A stretch of 64,000 nucleotides of DNA from Eumeta japonica (GCA_005406025.1 BGZK01001343.1:1-64000), one strand, 5' to 3'; shown: positions 33,340-45,576, numbered from the stretch's first letter. Made by a program: numbers and translations. The notes: a model not told the origin generated them from the sequence alone.

Positions 33340-33490
33340 GAGGGACACGCCGAGGACGAAGGCGGGTACGTGGGACGATGAAAAATGTAAAAAATGAAAC
33401 TAGAAATCTCAAACGTTGCGGCGGCGTCGGGCCGACCGCCGTCAGTACCGCGCCGGACGCCCGGTAGGGAAAGCCTTTACGTACATATTA
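33340..33490. promoter_or_regulatory. CpG-rich island
   Basis: Very CpG-rich core (GTTGCGGCGGCGTCGGGCC, then GTACCGCGCCGGACGCCCGG) in AT-rich surroundings. No open frame of interest and no resemblance to the repeats in this window. Confidence 0.25.
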
Positions 33491-33494
33491 ATAT

Positions 33495-33965
33495 TTATTA
33501 TTTAAAGCTATTGTAAATTTATAAAGATAAACCCGCATACTTGTGAAACGAAAATTGAAGAAAGAAAATTAATGGTATTTTGAAGGTGAAGATGAGTCGT
33601 ATTTTAAATAATAATTTTACGCAAAATACATTGTCCAGAATCTTTGAAAGTGGATCATATGAACATATTTGACAAATATATAATTGTCTTCTTAAAATGT
33701 TTAGTAATTTTCTATTAACATGTAATAATACTGTATGATGGAATTGTGTTGAGAAAATATACTAGATGTAGATTTTAATAAAATAAATAAGAGCAAATGA
33801 ATGTGTTTGGGGATAATTCACGTTCCACAGTAAAATGTTTACTAAACCTAAGTAATTAATTTGAAAAACCATGTTTTCTGAAACGAGAAAACTTAAAAAT
33901 AAATTGCATTTTACTACGTATAAAACAATACCTTGCACACTTCACCTTACTAATTCAAAACCGAA
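33495..33965. other. AT-rich DNA without a recognised gene
   Basis: Nothing recognised. Confidence 0.55.
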
Positions 33966-33969
33966 TGCT

Positions 33970-34100
33970 AATTAACTAGCTGTGTTCGCAGCTCCATTCG
34001 CGAAAATTACAGAATTTATATAACTATTTATTTATCTTTAATAAATAAACAAAAACACGATAATAATTATTATCAAACCTAATTTTGCATTATAAATAAA
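33970..34100 (+). repeat. Repeat fragment with TAGCTGTGTTCGCAGCTCC head
   Basis: ACTAGCTGTGTTCGCAGCTCC is a diverged relative of the family G head (CCGCTGCTCCGCCC). The rest is AT-rich. Only the head is convincing. Confidence 0.4.
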
Positions 34101-34189
34101 ATTTAACTAAATCAAATAAACATGCAATTATTATACGACTAAAACTAATTATATCGATGTCAGGTGAATGTCATCTAAATCAAGTTTCT

Positions 34190-35640
34190 TGTAAAAGCGT
34201 TTATTATTAAGGACGTCTTTTCGAGTATAGGCCTCCTCTACTTTACTCCATAATTTCCTACTCTTGGGTTTTGAAGTCCAGTTTCTCCTGCTGTCTTTTT
34301 AGTTTTATCAAGTCAACTTTCAGCGGTTCCATTCGTTTTCTTTCCCCAATAGGGCCAGTCCAATGTAGGTATTACTTTATTGGACCATATATCCTTATTT
34401 ATACGCACAAAGTCGCCTGACCATTCCCATTTTATATTTTTTTATGACTGAGAGCAAACATTGGTTTGTTCTTTTGTTTTGTCTGGAGTCAGAGTTTCTC
34501 TATTTGTCCCAGCATTTTAGGTTTACAATGCTCTGTTCCACTAATCTCTGGCTTCCTTGAATTTCATTCCATTTTCCAAAGAGGAAATAGATTTCCAAAA
34601 CATGGATTCTAAACGAATCCATGTTTGGCACGCGTATGATAGGCTTAACAGTAGACTGGAAACCAAAACTCAACGAGTTTTAATATTTCCTCAGTGCGCC
34701 AACATTTATTCCAAGTTAAATCGTTTAATCTATTAATATGCATAGATTTTTAGAAGGTTTTTTTTTCGCTAAGATAAATAATTTCTTGTTCATATTATAG
34801 TGGGCTGTAATCAACTTTAAACTGTTGTTCTACTTTGTTAGTCATAATATTGGTTTTAATGATGTTTAGTTCCAAACCTATGTCATAACTGACGTTGTTG
34901 AGGCTATTTATCATTGTTTGTAGTTGTGTTGTTGTTTTTAAAACATATTACGATTTAATGAGCATATTTGAAATTATGAGATAGTTTACTTTTTAAAGAA
35001 ATATTTCCTTTTTAGTTAACTTTGGATTTTTCATAATTTATTGAAGAACAGTTATTGAAGAACAACCTGGATGACAGCGGGTCTCCCTGTCTCAGACTTC
35101 TGCGTATTTAATTTCTGAACCTTTTTTTTGTTTAGTCTGATTCTACTTACTTTTTTGGTAGTTATCTTTTTAATTTTAAAAATATATAAATCTACAGAGT
35201 TGTCTTTTTTAGTTGTTCCGTTATAATATTGACCTATAGATCCGATCAAAATGAAATTTTGTATACACGTAAAGGATATATGGACTTTGTCGATGGGCTA
35301 AGTTTTACTTAAGTGTTGGACTTCCAAAATGCATTTCGAGGACATTAAGGATTCGAAATAACTAAATTTTGAATTGTTATCCTTATATTTTAGAATTATA
35401 TTTTTTTAGACACCAATTAACACCCAACGAACTAGGCGGTTATGACTAGTCTTTTTAAAAACTCTATCGTTGCATTAAAATCTTTTAAGCCTTCCCATAT
35501 ACTTTTATGTGATATTGTGCGAAATTTTTTTGACATAATCAATAAACAGATAGGAGGTACATGTTATTCTTCATATTATTCAATTATTAATTCAATAGTA
35601 TGTATGGGGTAAACTATACAGAAACCTGGCTAATACTTTT
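34190..35640 (-). mobile_element. RTE-type non-LTR retrotransposon relic (RT and C-terminal region)
   Basis: The minus strand carries RTE-clade landmarks in order. Sequence near 35510-35560 matches the motif A region (ISHKSIWEGLKDFN). SLRQGDPLSSRLF near 35080 is motif B, in the RQGDPLS form typical of RTE elements. Decayed motif C lies near 34950. The C-terminal part reads KWEWSGDFVR-like near 34425 and ends in charged sequence (EEAYTRKD) near 34215. Many frameshifts and stops are present, and about 35210-35390 appears to be foreign insertion or unrelated sequence. The endonuclease part is missing. The copy is inactive. The RTE assignment rests on motif B and the C-terminal pattern. Confidence 0.75.
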
Positions 35641-35920
35641 CAGTATAGAGTCCAAGGCAGTTTTTCGAGACTGTACTTTGCATATGTGTGGGTTGTAGGC
35701 TGATATGGCAATAATTAACAATAACCGTTGTGTTGCATTATTACGCATTTTTTTAAAGTTAAAATTTACGTGTGCATTAAATTACTTTCTTTTTTATGAT
35801 AGCAATGCCGAGGGTAAAGCGCTAAATAAAACGACATAACTACTTTTTTATGTGTTTGCACATGTCTAATGTGTCCATATATAGACACAATCTTGAGATA
35901 CGTTTCCCTATAAAGCACAG

Positions 35921-36024
35921 AGATTTATTTATGTCATTCTAATCGATCATTTGCGTTTGACATCTGCCTCGGGCACGCCACGCGCCCTCAAGTCTTCGAG
36001 AGCGTGGCAGCCCATTACGAACAG
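35921..36024 (+). other. Possible exon with strong splice donor
   Basis: The GC-rich block ends in ACAG/GTAGGT (donor GT at 36025), close to the insect consensus. A plausible acceptor AAGCACAG ends at 35920. In the frame ending at the donor in phase 0, codons are open from 35914, and the last 22 read DICLGHATRPQVFESVAAHY and then EQ. The composition changes abruptly at the donor into AT-rich DNA. I do not recognise the peptide, so a non-coding exon, a coding exon or a transposon scrap all remain possible. Confidence 0.25.
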
Positions 36025-36179
36025 GTAGGTTATCTACAGCTCCATTTCAAATGTACATAATACCTAAACACACATGATGACGCAGGTGTTATTTTTTTAG
36101 TTTCATATATATTTGGATCACAATTTACATGCAACCATTGATGAATATTAAAAAAAAACTGAAAAACGGTTGACCTTAT

Positions 36180-36600
36180 AGGCCACCCTTAAAACTTTCC
36201 GCTGTTAAAATATGTATGTGTTTTTGAGCTCCTTAAGTTCAAAAACTTAGTTGCTTATAAGTTATTTAGATATTTGAATTCAAAAATTCGAAAGACTTTT
36301 GACTCTGCAGGCCATTTCTTAAATTTCTTGCTACTTTTGGTCTCAAAGCGTTCAAATATATATATGTTTATGTATAACAATAAATTATTGAGGTCTCAAA
36401 CTGAAAACCATGACTTTAATACGTTTTGACCTCTAAAGTTAAAAATATGAGGTTATTTAAAAAAACACAGTTTATTCAATATTTCATTTACGATATCTTT
36501 CGAACACGCATTCCGATTTTGATGCGTTTCCCAGCATTTAACGCAGATTTTAATAAAAAAAAGTTGACTAAATACAAAACATTAATGCAATGACAGTCTA
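36180..36600. repeat. Repeat U, copy 1 (ATATCTTT...GATTTTGATG type)
   Basis: It shares with 56020-56640 the word series CAAAGCGTTCAAA, ATACGTTT, and a block of the form A(C/T)(G/A)ATATCTTTCGAAC...CGATTTTGATGCG. The match is patchy, suggesting old copies or an internally repetitive element. No coding capacity. Confidence 0.45.
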
Positions 36601-36668
36601 TCAAGTAATTAAAAAAAAATCTTTTTTGGAGATATTTCGTTAGTGCTAATTTTCTAACAAACCAACAC

Positions 36669-36688
36669 AGAGAGAGAGAGAGAGAGAT
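36669..36688 (+). repeat. (AG)n microsatellite
   Basis: Pure AG run of about ten units. Confidence 0.9.
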
Positions 36689-36689
36689 A

Positions 36690-37615
36690 GCACTCGAAAA
36701 TGGTCAAAATAGATATAGAGGACCCTAAAACGTCAAGATATGATGAAAACTCGATGTCCTGACTGAGAACAGTAACCTTTCAATTGTTCAAAACTTTTCA
36801 TTTTCATAGCAGGCAGTTCAAAAAACCTACGGATAAATTAAATATCGTGTTCAAGTTTGTTAAAATATTAATTTTCTTTACTCGGAGTTAACCTGTGATA
36901 TGTTTCTTAACAAGTTTTTATTCTGTACTCACAAAAACATATTGCAGGATTGAATTACAAGTAAGCATTTGAAATTAATTAAAAAAACGCTGAAATATCT
37001 TATATTTAACACTCGTTACGTCACCGTGTTTATAAATTTACTTTGGACATGTTTTCTACACGTAGAGCGAGAACTTATTGCTATATTGCGAAATCATTGC
37101 GAGATATTTCAGCTAAATTGATATTTGCATGATACGACGACTTAAGAATTGAGAAGTAACCAACCAACTCATTTGAGCTATAATGAACTCTTATAATTTC
37201 ATGGCACGAATATTACCATCCCTTTTATACTAGACAGAGGTGTTTATCAAGTGGCTTAATTTATTATAACTTAATGACTTTGTGATGGTGATTTTTCTCG
37301 TTTTCGTTATCTACCGTTTCGTAAGCGATACGGTCACCGCTCGGTCATCACTGTGAATTTACCATAATAATTAAAATATTCAAAATTCCTCGTCGTAATT
37401 AAGTCCTGAAGTTGCAGAAGAAAAAAAAATTACAGAACACACACTTGCTAGAGAAAAATCTTTTAGCCGATTGCAGCGAATTAAAAACCTTGCGAGTTCT
37501 AGTCAAAGTAAAATATTTCCTAACTGAGTAATAAAATGGTAGTACAACTACTGCACAGCCCTGACTTCAAACGACGTATCCAACAGCGTGTGACGTCGTT
37601 GTATATTTTATCGCA
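36690..37615. other. AT-rich DNA without a recognised gene
   Basis: Nothing recognised. Confidence 0.55.
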
Positions 37616-37616
37616 T

Positions 37617-38235
37617 TATCAAATCAAATCAAATCAAATCAAAAATATCTTTAATTCGTAGGTAACAGAAATCACACTTGAAATGCCTCATAAACAAATG
37701 TTTTCGACATAAAAATTACGACCCATTCCAAATGTTGATTCACCATGAAAAGAATAAGCAAGAAACTCAAGGTTTGCTCTTTTTTACTCACCGATACAAA
37801 ATATTGAATAATTAATAATTTAGAACAACATTTAGTAATAACATGAAGCAACCTGATAGCCGATCAGTTCAATCCCATGGGTTTTTTCATTAAGATATTC
37901 AGATACTGTATAATAGCCCTTGGCATATAACTTCTTTTTAACAACACGTTTAAATTCATAAAATCGCAAATTTTAAATTTCAGCTGGGATCTTGTTCTAA
38001 AAGCGCACACATTGCCCCTTTTAACTATTTATTAACTTTGCTCAGATGGGTTCTATGAGCAGCAAGATCGTTCTTATGTCTAGTGTTAATGTTATGGATG
38101 TCGCTCTTATTTTGGAACGATTCTATATGTCTCTTAACATATACCAGGTTTTCGTTTATGTATTGTGATGCTAAAATTAGAATATTCATTTTCTTAATTT
38201 TTTTCTGAGAGATGGTATTGGTCTCAATCATATAA
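37617..38235 (-). mobile_element. AAATC-tailed LINE, 3' end (copy L2)
   Basis: On the minus strand the C-terminal coding region reads YINENLVYVKRHIESFQ, SDIHNINTRHKNDLAAH and LSKVNK. After stops it continues as sequence matching NPW(E/D) near the end, then 3' non-coding sequence and four AAATC units at 37621-37640. It is better preserved in its C-terminal codons than copy L1 but is truncated at 38235, so no RT motifs remain. It directly abuts a family S repeat that lies in the same orientation. Confidence 0.85.
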
Positions 38236-38475
38236 ATGAGCATGCGAGCTAGCAGAGAGTGGGTAATCACCGCAACCTATGGACACATACATAGGAGTGC
38301 GTTGCCGGACTTTTGGAAAGGAATAGCATATCCATTGGAAGGGGGAATGGACCACCGAATCTCCCATTCATTGGACGAAGTGCTATAGCGAAAGTTGGTA
38401 CTTTACGCCTGTATTCTGTGAGAGTGTATTATCTCACCGCTCAGGCCGTACCATTTCCATGCTGTATCCTAGTTG
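38236..38475 (-). repeat. Short interspersed repeat S, copy 4
   Basis: Minus-strand sequence matches the 14985 and 23925 copies (AATGGGAGATTCGGTGGTCC, then GCAACGCACTCC, then the tail). The 3' end of the repeat coincides with the 5' truncation point of LINE L2. The short plus frame at 38313-38501 is a by-product. Confidence 0.6.
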
Positions 38476-38479
38476 CACA

Positions 38480-39395
38480 CAGCACGGCTCTACCATATTA
38501 AATTTTACATGCGTGGTATACTACCTGTGTACGCACAATCGTTCCCCATAGTTGTGTGAAGATAACCCACTTATTGTACTTTTACCATAAATGTTATTAG
38601 TTGGCCCACCATACGTTGTCCAGATCTTTCCGATAGGTAATAAAGCAAATGTCCGCTGCTCTAATCTGTATGAAATCCCTATTGTATTGAGGTTGGAAGC
38701 TCATTCTTGAGATGTTCGTTAAAGTCGGAGAAAATAAATAAGGCAAAAATATTACCCGTATACAAATACCTGCATATAACCAACTTTATGGTGGTCGATT
38801 TTACAGAGTAGAAGTTTATGCAGTGCAGTGCCATCTAGTAGCGAGTTGTAACAAAATGAACAGCTTTCTCGCAGTAAAATTTCCATACAAAGTTTATATA
38901 TTCTAACTTTCATTGTGACGGATCAAACAATTTTCGAATTAATATCTGAGAATTTTGGATGAGACTGCTAGTACTCATACATATGGATATCAAAATTTAA
39001 ACTGAAATCAGAAAAAAATATAATATTCAATTCCTATACAGAGTCCATATATTTAAAGATTTTTTGTACAACATTATCATTTATATACATTTTCTGACTA
39101 TTATAACAAATATATTCGACAACTTCTTCAACTGTTAAAAGTAATGTATTTTTAGAGCCCTACCCGCTAAAACTACTCCATTCAATAACTTATGTAACTA
39201 TTAATTTCAACATAGTTACATTTGGCGGCGTAAAACTAAACTGTCAAAGAAATAATTTGTCCCATAATAGTTTCGTCTTTACAATTTTATTGTGAATATT
39301 TATAGTGAATATAAAAAATACACTTATCTTCGTTAACGCCAAGCATTGCAGTTATAACTTCGTGAAGATGCAAAATGTACATTAAATTCAAGCGC
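38480..39395. other. AT-rich DNA without a recognised gene
   Basis: Nothing recognised. Confidence 0.55.
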
Positions 39396-39399
39396 GTGT

Positions 39400-39725
39400 T
39401 TTGATGTCGACCAGAGCGACATCCTTAGACCGTCAACAAAAAAGAACGAAATCAGTACAAGGACTATAGATACATTAATTAGCGGTAGCAATTTCCTGGA
39501 TAGGCATCTTGCGGCGACTCTTGTCCGGTTATTCAACCCCCGGTCGCCGGGACGAGATCGAATAAAATTAAGATTAGGATGGAAAATCCGAACAGATAAC
39601 ATCTGCTGTGATTGGATCGCGGATGACCCGCCGCGTGCTCGGCCTGCTTATGCGCCGATCGCCGTCTCCGAATGCACACAGCTCGAAACTTCGGAATTAA
39701 AAGTTAGCTCGGGAAAGGAATGTTT
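39400..39725. promoter_or_regulatory. GC-rich island with homeodomain, GATA and E-box words
   Basis: One of the largest unique-looking islands. It contains ATTAATTAG (39474-39482, homeodomain), AGATAAC next to ATCTGCTG near 39594 (GATA and E-box type), and CpG-rich blocks (CCGGTCGCCGGGACG; ATGACCCGCCGCGTGC; GCGCCGATCGCCGTC). The minus-strand 89-codon frame (39333-39602) has no known features. The mixture of motif words in a GC-rich single-copy block resembles an insect enhancer. Confidence 0.3.
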
Positions 39726-39729
39726 TAGG

Positions 39730-42700
39730 ATTTTGAAGATATTTAAATGTTGAATTTTTTCCATAAATGATAATCGTCAAAGATATAATTCGCGTCTTAT
39801 TAAAGAATAATCACATTACACTTGAAGATCCGTGTAGAGCTCACAGAAGGTTATGATTGATTAAGACCCAGTCTGCCTTGGGCTAGCGTGCATTTTGGAC
39901 CTGAAGCAAAAAGGTTTTGGGGGGTATTCATCAATGATGGGTTGATAAAAAACAACTTGATGCAACAAAAAATAGTTTAAAAGATATATATGATTTTATT
40001 GGTATACTGATAGTATCATTTAGGTATCATACACTTAGTTCAATATCAACATTGGACTATTTAAAAAACATTGCAATTATTTTCTTATTAAAAAAAAATA
40101 TTTGATAGATAAACAATCGAAAAATTAAAAAAAGTACACAAAGAATACACAAAATCTAGGAGCAAATATAATTTTTACGGATATATTTTATAGCCATGTT
40201 TCATAGTTTTAAAAAATACATTCTTCATTGAGGTTTTATACATGCATGAAACTATACTGTAAGTACACTAAATATATGCGTTTGATTGTAGTTTGACTAG
40301 GGATATCTTAGAAAGCCTTACGCCGAGCACAAAAAAAAAATTGTACGTCGAATCTATTTAATGATCCGTGGTGCCATCTACAATCAAAAATCGTGTGCGT
40401 GCACCCTTCACGCACAAAATAAAATTTCTTCGACTTTTATGATAAATATCACCAAAAAGAATAACCATATAATAAACATGTCGTTTTATAATTTATTTTC
40501 TTTGATAATGAAATTTTTACCTTTCCGAACTTATTAGAGCTCTTGGACCTATTAAATTTATATTTATAAATATAAATTGCGCTTATATTTATACATAGAA
40601 TTACATATAAAATTCAGTGATGGTTAGTTATTCCAGTTATCGCCGAAGCACTTACGTATTATTGAAAAATCTGTGCCACTATTTGAGGCATCAATTGCCA
40701 TAGCGCTTTGTCTACCTATAGTAAGAAATTTTGAAAAAATATTTTATTAGTTATAATATTGATTTTAATAATGAAATTATAAATTTTAATGATCAGTTTT
40801 TTTTAATTTTGGTACTTAACAACTTACATTTTTTAAGGCGCGGGTCATGATTTATTTGCTGATTTTTGCGTTTATTTACAGATGAAGAGGAAAAATTATC
40901 CTCTGAGTCAATGATATGAAATTTGAGCAACACTTATTTTATAATGTTTCAAAAGTATTTTTTAATTACAATTGTTTTTTGTAAAATTTTCACATAATAA
41001 CCATTAATTAAAATAAGCATCTTAATCACATAGATTAAGTCGCAACAAAATGTAGAGTTATAATATTTTGAACCAGCTCCACGTTACTCACGTAAATAAT
41101 ATCTGCTGTATATCAGTTGTATATCTACAGTATATATATATATATATATTACGTTGGTAATGAAGAGAATGTCACTCCCATCCGAAAACTGTTGCTTCCG
41201 TTTGAAAAATATCTGAATTACTCTCAAGTCGCGGCTTAAGAAGTTTTACTTCAAAGATCATAGATAACTTTAAATACCTGTAACTACAACTAAAATCCAT
41301 CAAGGATCACAGTATATACAATGTTATGAAATCTTGCAATGATTTTCAGGTTAGACCTACAATAGACGCAAATGCAACGAGCTAAAACCACCATCTGTCC
41401 TAATACACTTCGGACCACCGAGACAAGTTGAAGTGTATACGTATAAAGAAATGAGGTAATAAATCTGTATGTTAAGTGTGACTAACATATTTCACAGATT
41501 ACTAATAAAATGTAAATGATATCTGATCTAAAATATATTATATATTCTTCCAAGCCTAAAGTAATTTTGTTCTGAGTTGAAAAAACCCAATTAAAAAAAT
41601 GCGCTAATGATAACATTCTATTATAAAAAATCGCTGTTTATAAATGGATATTTAAAATTAAATAACAACATACTTTAAGTTAAATAACATACGATGCAAG
41701 GGTTTTTTAAGAGTTTGCATTTTTTTAATTCACATTTTCGTAATTTTTATAACACTTATAAATTTAGAAATATTAATTTCGGTAAAAATTTTTATGGTAC
41801 CATGCAGGCAAACTTACGCTAGTGCAGAAAGTTGCACTCATAAATTTTCACTTCTCGAGAACCTGCACTATAAAAGTATGGTTGTGGTTAGACAGGACAC
41901 GCGTATTTAGATATAGAATATCTTAAAGTATTAATGTAATCCAAATTTCTATGCACTATAATTCCATACGAGTTGTGATAAATGTTTATTTATCCCATTA
42001 TATATATATATTTTTAATGAACATAACGTAACAACGTATTTCACATTATTTGTTAACTTGCTTGTCAGAATTTAATATTTTTTTCATTAACGTCATTTAG
42101 CACATGCCTCAACTCTTTTATGTTCGCTTGCACGCTTTAGCCGTACTACTTGCATAAATTTTCACCGTGCGTGTTGACTTAATTTTTCGATAAAGAGAAG
42201 TGTGGCCGCACGTAACTTTGTCTGTCCATTTATAAATTCGAGAACGACTAATCACATGATTCTTAATCTAATGTGCAAACACGTTATCTGGCACACCTTA
42301 TAGTATATCTGATTATTAATTAGTAAGGGTACTAGCTATAACAATTTCGAAGGCGCGCCGGACGTGCTAAACACAGCCGTAGCAGTGCTATCGCAGTATT
42401 GTCCTACAAATTATTGTTATTCTACTACTATATAACTTACATAATACATATACAAAAAAACATAAGAAAAAATATACAATGTACTACATACATACATGCA
42501 AAATGAAAGATATATATTTATTAAAATGGTTGTTTGTTGTCTTTGCTAGGCGAGAGAGAGGGCGTTGAAATCAATAAAGATGTAAAGGAAAATGAGACAG
42601 AAATATAAAGAGAGTTTAAGTAAGAGGGAGAAAGCCAGAGAGAGAAAGAGAGTAGGACGAAATACAAGTGGATATAAAATCGAAAATAGGATCAAAACTA

Positions 42701-43255
42701 GAATTAATCATAGAATGTCGGATCAGGTGTCGGAGCAAGAACCTAAAAAGGATAACAACCTCCATGAACATTCTTTATACTTACAGACATTGTCTCAAGA
42801 AAGAGCTAGTATATGTATACATATGCATTGTAAATATATTTTATATCGTTTAGTTTGTTAGAATGGAGAAGGAAGAGCGAGCGTTGGATTGGTACAAGCA
42901 CAAATAATCGTAGGAAGTCAGAAATAAAATTTTTGGAGTTAGGATCTGGATCAGAAACCACACAACAAATTATGTTAAAAAATCTTGTAAAGCTGACGCC
43001 AATAATTGCGTCCTTAAAATTTTTAATTTGTGCTCAACAAAGTGAACAGATAACAGCTAGTTATTTATAAGTACAAATATCATATCACGTACCGTACGTA
43101 CTAAATGAGTGTAACCGCCAAATTCTAATAAACTATAAGAATTTTATAATAAACTTACATTTAAGTTCAATCCAATCAAATGCTTTCTAAGTTTCTCAAA
43201 GGCCAAGACAAAATTTATAGAAATAAGTATAAAAATATAATGTGTTCGAGACGAC
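39730..43255. other. Long AT-rich stretch without a recognised gene
   Basis: 3.5 kb with no recognised gene or transposon. It contains a (TA)n run at 41130-41149 and a smaller GC-richer patch at 42345-42380 (AAGGCGCGCCGGACGTGC). A purine-rich tract at 42550-42740 (repeated GAGAGA, AAGAGAG words) produces long open plus frames (42592-42861) of lysine/arginine-rich composition. I consider that tract low-complexity DNA. Confidence 0.55.
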
Positions 43256-43261
43256 AAATGA

Positions 43262-43450
43262 AAGTTACGGTGGTTTCACCATCTGCGAAAAATGAATGAA
43301 AGTAGACCGACAAAACAAATTTGTAAAGTGAGTGTCTGTGATGGAAGGGTCGGCAAGGGCCGCCCTAGAAAATCGTATGCGGACCAAATTGGTGGCACGT
43401 CGGAAAAGGGCCAAATTTATGCACCCGAAACTGACAAGCCTACGTGAAAT
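43262..43450 (+). mobile_element. Non-LTR retrotransposon C-terminal fragment
   Basis: From 43271 to a TGA at 43445-43447 the plus strand is open for 58 codons and reads WFHHLRKMNESRPTKQI, SVCDGRVGKGR and GRPRKSYADQI. The pattern W(Y/F)GH(V/L)xRM...GRGRPRK is typical of the C-terminal tail following the RT in several insect LINE families (RTE and Daphne/Nimb types). No RT motif is attached. The long minus-strand frame over the same bases (43265-43564) is its shadow. Confidence 0.7.
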
Positions 43451-43734
43451 GATTGCACTGCACAAAAAATATTTTGTCCAAGTTCGAATTGAGCTTAAAT
43501 AAAAATTCGTTAAGATTGCTGAGTAACTCTTTGTATTCACAAATGACTTGTAAAACTTAACCAATCGGATTGGTCAAACGAATATTAAGTTCGGCGAAGA
43601 CAACTAAAACATTGATTCGCTCAAAATCAACAATTAAAATTTGTTGAATTATTCGAACTTTAGGTTGGAATGACCAATATTTTTTTATAGTGTGATAGCG
43701 TCAGTGAAGCAAGGAGATATGGAACGATCGTGCC

Positions 43735-43795
43735 AATTGCAAATCTATGGTCTATGCCTACCCACCTGAAAAATAGGCGTGAGCTTATAATAATT
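43735..43795 (+). repeat. Dispersed repeat fragment, CCTACCC...AGGCGTGA type
   Basis: ATGCCTACCCACCTGAAAAATAGGCGTGAG closely resembles the block at 58480-58545 (CAGCCTACCCCTCTAAAAAA then CAGGCGTGAA). From memory this is a common lepidopteran repeat word. Only the core is retained. Confidence 0.5.
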
Positions 43796-43914
43796 CAACA
43801 CGAGCATTCTCATTCTCAAGCATCGATCTCAAGCAATTTTCGGCAGTGAATATTTTGTTTTGGACATTTCACACAATAATGTTGTACAAACAAACAAGTG
43901 ACGCAACGTACCGA

Positions 43915-44130
43915 CTAGACGTACGTAGGCGGTTAACGCAAGACGGCCGCGGCGGTTGTTTGCCCAACCTCTCCGGCGGCGGCGCGGGGCGGGCGACGGA
44001 TTTGCATGTTTAGATCACCGCTCGGAGTGGTCGCTACGGAGCTACGACCCGACCCGTTTGTTCAGTCAACAGAGCTCCCACATCTTCAGTAACTTTGAAT
44101 TAAATCTGGATGGATTTTGTATTATGGTAT
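43915..44130 (+). promoter_or_regulatory. Promoter-like GC-rich island with octamer and initiator
   Basis: This is the most CpG-dense part of the window (GGCCGCGGCGGTTG; CTCCGGCGGCGGCGCGGGGC). It contains a perfect POU octamer ATTTGCAT (44000-44007) and, 54 bases on, a TTCAGTC initiator-like word with its A at 44064. There is no TATA box at -30 and no convincing DPE. The sequence after 44064 is of leader type, with no ATG-initiated frame of note before AT-rich DNA resumes near 44095. The best guess is a TATA-less promoter with the start of a 5' leader on the plus strand; an enhancer is the alternative. Confidence 0.35.
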
Positions 44131-44134
44131 TGTG

Positions 44135-45570
44135 AGAGTTTGCTTTTAAGCATTCTAAACTACGATTTAGTGTTTTATACACTTCAAATACTTAACTGAA
44201 AAAAAATACGTTAATGGTATATTAATATATATTGTTATATAAATAGTTAGGTTCCGTCTGTACATACTGTCTTTTTAGACATTGTGATATATATTTCATT
44301 ACAAACCGAGCCCAAATGTACCTTTTTTGTAATTTTTTTCTATCTTTTATGTTCTTTTATAACTTAGATTGGTTTGACCTACTTTGATGTTTATATAAGC
44401 GATAGCCTATTGTCTGTCTGTACATTTGTCTCTTTGTTAGTCTTTTATAAATTTAGAATAATTTGATTCATCTAGACAAAATTTGCTATATTATAATAAC
44501 ATGTGATTTTGTAAATTATTGATTGTGTACAATTTTGATACGCCGTATGGTAAATATTCAAAAATTGATCACTTTTTTATATTTCTTCCCTAACCATAGT
44601 TATTTGCTTGTACATAGTTTTATGTTTGTGTCTGGGGTTGTGCGACGAGTAGGGGTGTATGAGTGTGTGTAAAGGTAGGTGTGTGGGCATATTTGGATCT
44701 AATAAAAACAATAATTGCTAAATTTTTATTTAATCCTTTCGAGGAGAGCAATTAACAACCAGTAGTAACTAAGTGAACAGAAGGTATCTAGGCGACCGAG
44801 CTTCACTCGCCGTTTTTTCAGCCTGCCGTAAAAATATGATAACTTCCCTGCAAAAGTTACTCAAATCCAATAAACATTACATATATACATATTTTATTTA
44901 TGCGGTACCAGCTGTAGTTTATATCACATAATGCCATTTGTTATTAAAAAATAATGACATAACGACTGTGTATTTTTTTTTATCTCGTTTTTCCACAGAA
45001 AAAACTTGAAAAGCAAAACTTTATCCAAATAAATAAATACATATATATATATGTACACACACAACAAAAGCTCACTGTAAGTAATAAGATAAATTCGCAA
45101 TAAAGAGCTGTCATAGTTAGGCGTTGAGAAGGATATAATAGCTCCTTGAGAAAGCTGCTATAACGAGAGAACAAATTGGTCTAGACGCTGTCGAAAACGA
45201 ATCTTTGTTTATAAAAGATGTTGAAGTACCTACGGTACCTTAATCATACGTACGATACTTTCATTCGACGGTTCTTTTATCATGTCTCTGGAAAAACTTC
45301 ATCACAATTTTTAGAGGAAAATACTTATATGTGAAACATATTTATGAAAATTTAATAACAATGTTAACTAATTTGAAAATTTTTTGGAAAAGGATCTGCA
45401 TAGAAATAACAGTATTCATGCAATTGACATAATTTTTTTAAAACTCCATTATGAAATGTTTTGTATCGTAGCAAGCTTTCAACAGTGGGTATGATTAAGA
45501 CCAAGAAGGAAATTTGGTACACCAAAGACTACGAAAATATTTATTGTCGACTGTTGGTATATATATTAAT
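44135..45570. other. AT-rich DNA, possible decayed repeats, no gene
   Basis: No gene recognised. CTGTCTGTCTGTACATTTG near 44410 and GGCGACCGAGCTTCACTCGCC near 44793 look like parts of dispersed repeats. The second is close to an inverted repeat (GGCGA...TCGCC). Confidence 0.45.
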
Positions 45571-45576
45571 TCCTAC

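Noticed and set aside
42592..42861. Lys/Arg-rich open plus frames
   Set aside because: They derive from a purine-rich low-complexity tract, and two frames are open at once.
43265..43564. 99-codon minus-strand frame
   Set aside because: Shadow of the plus-strand LINE C-terminal fragment.
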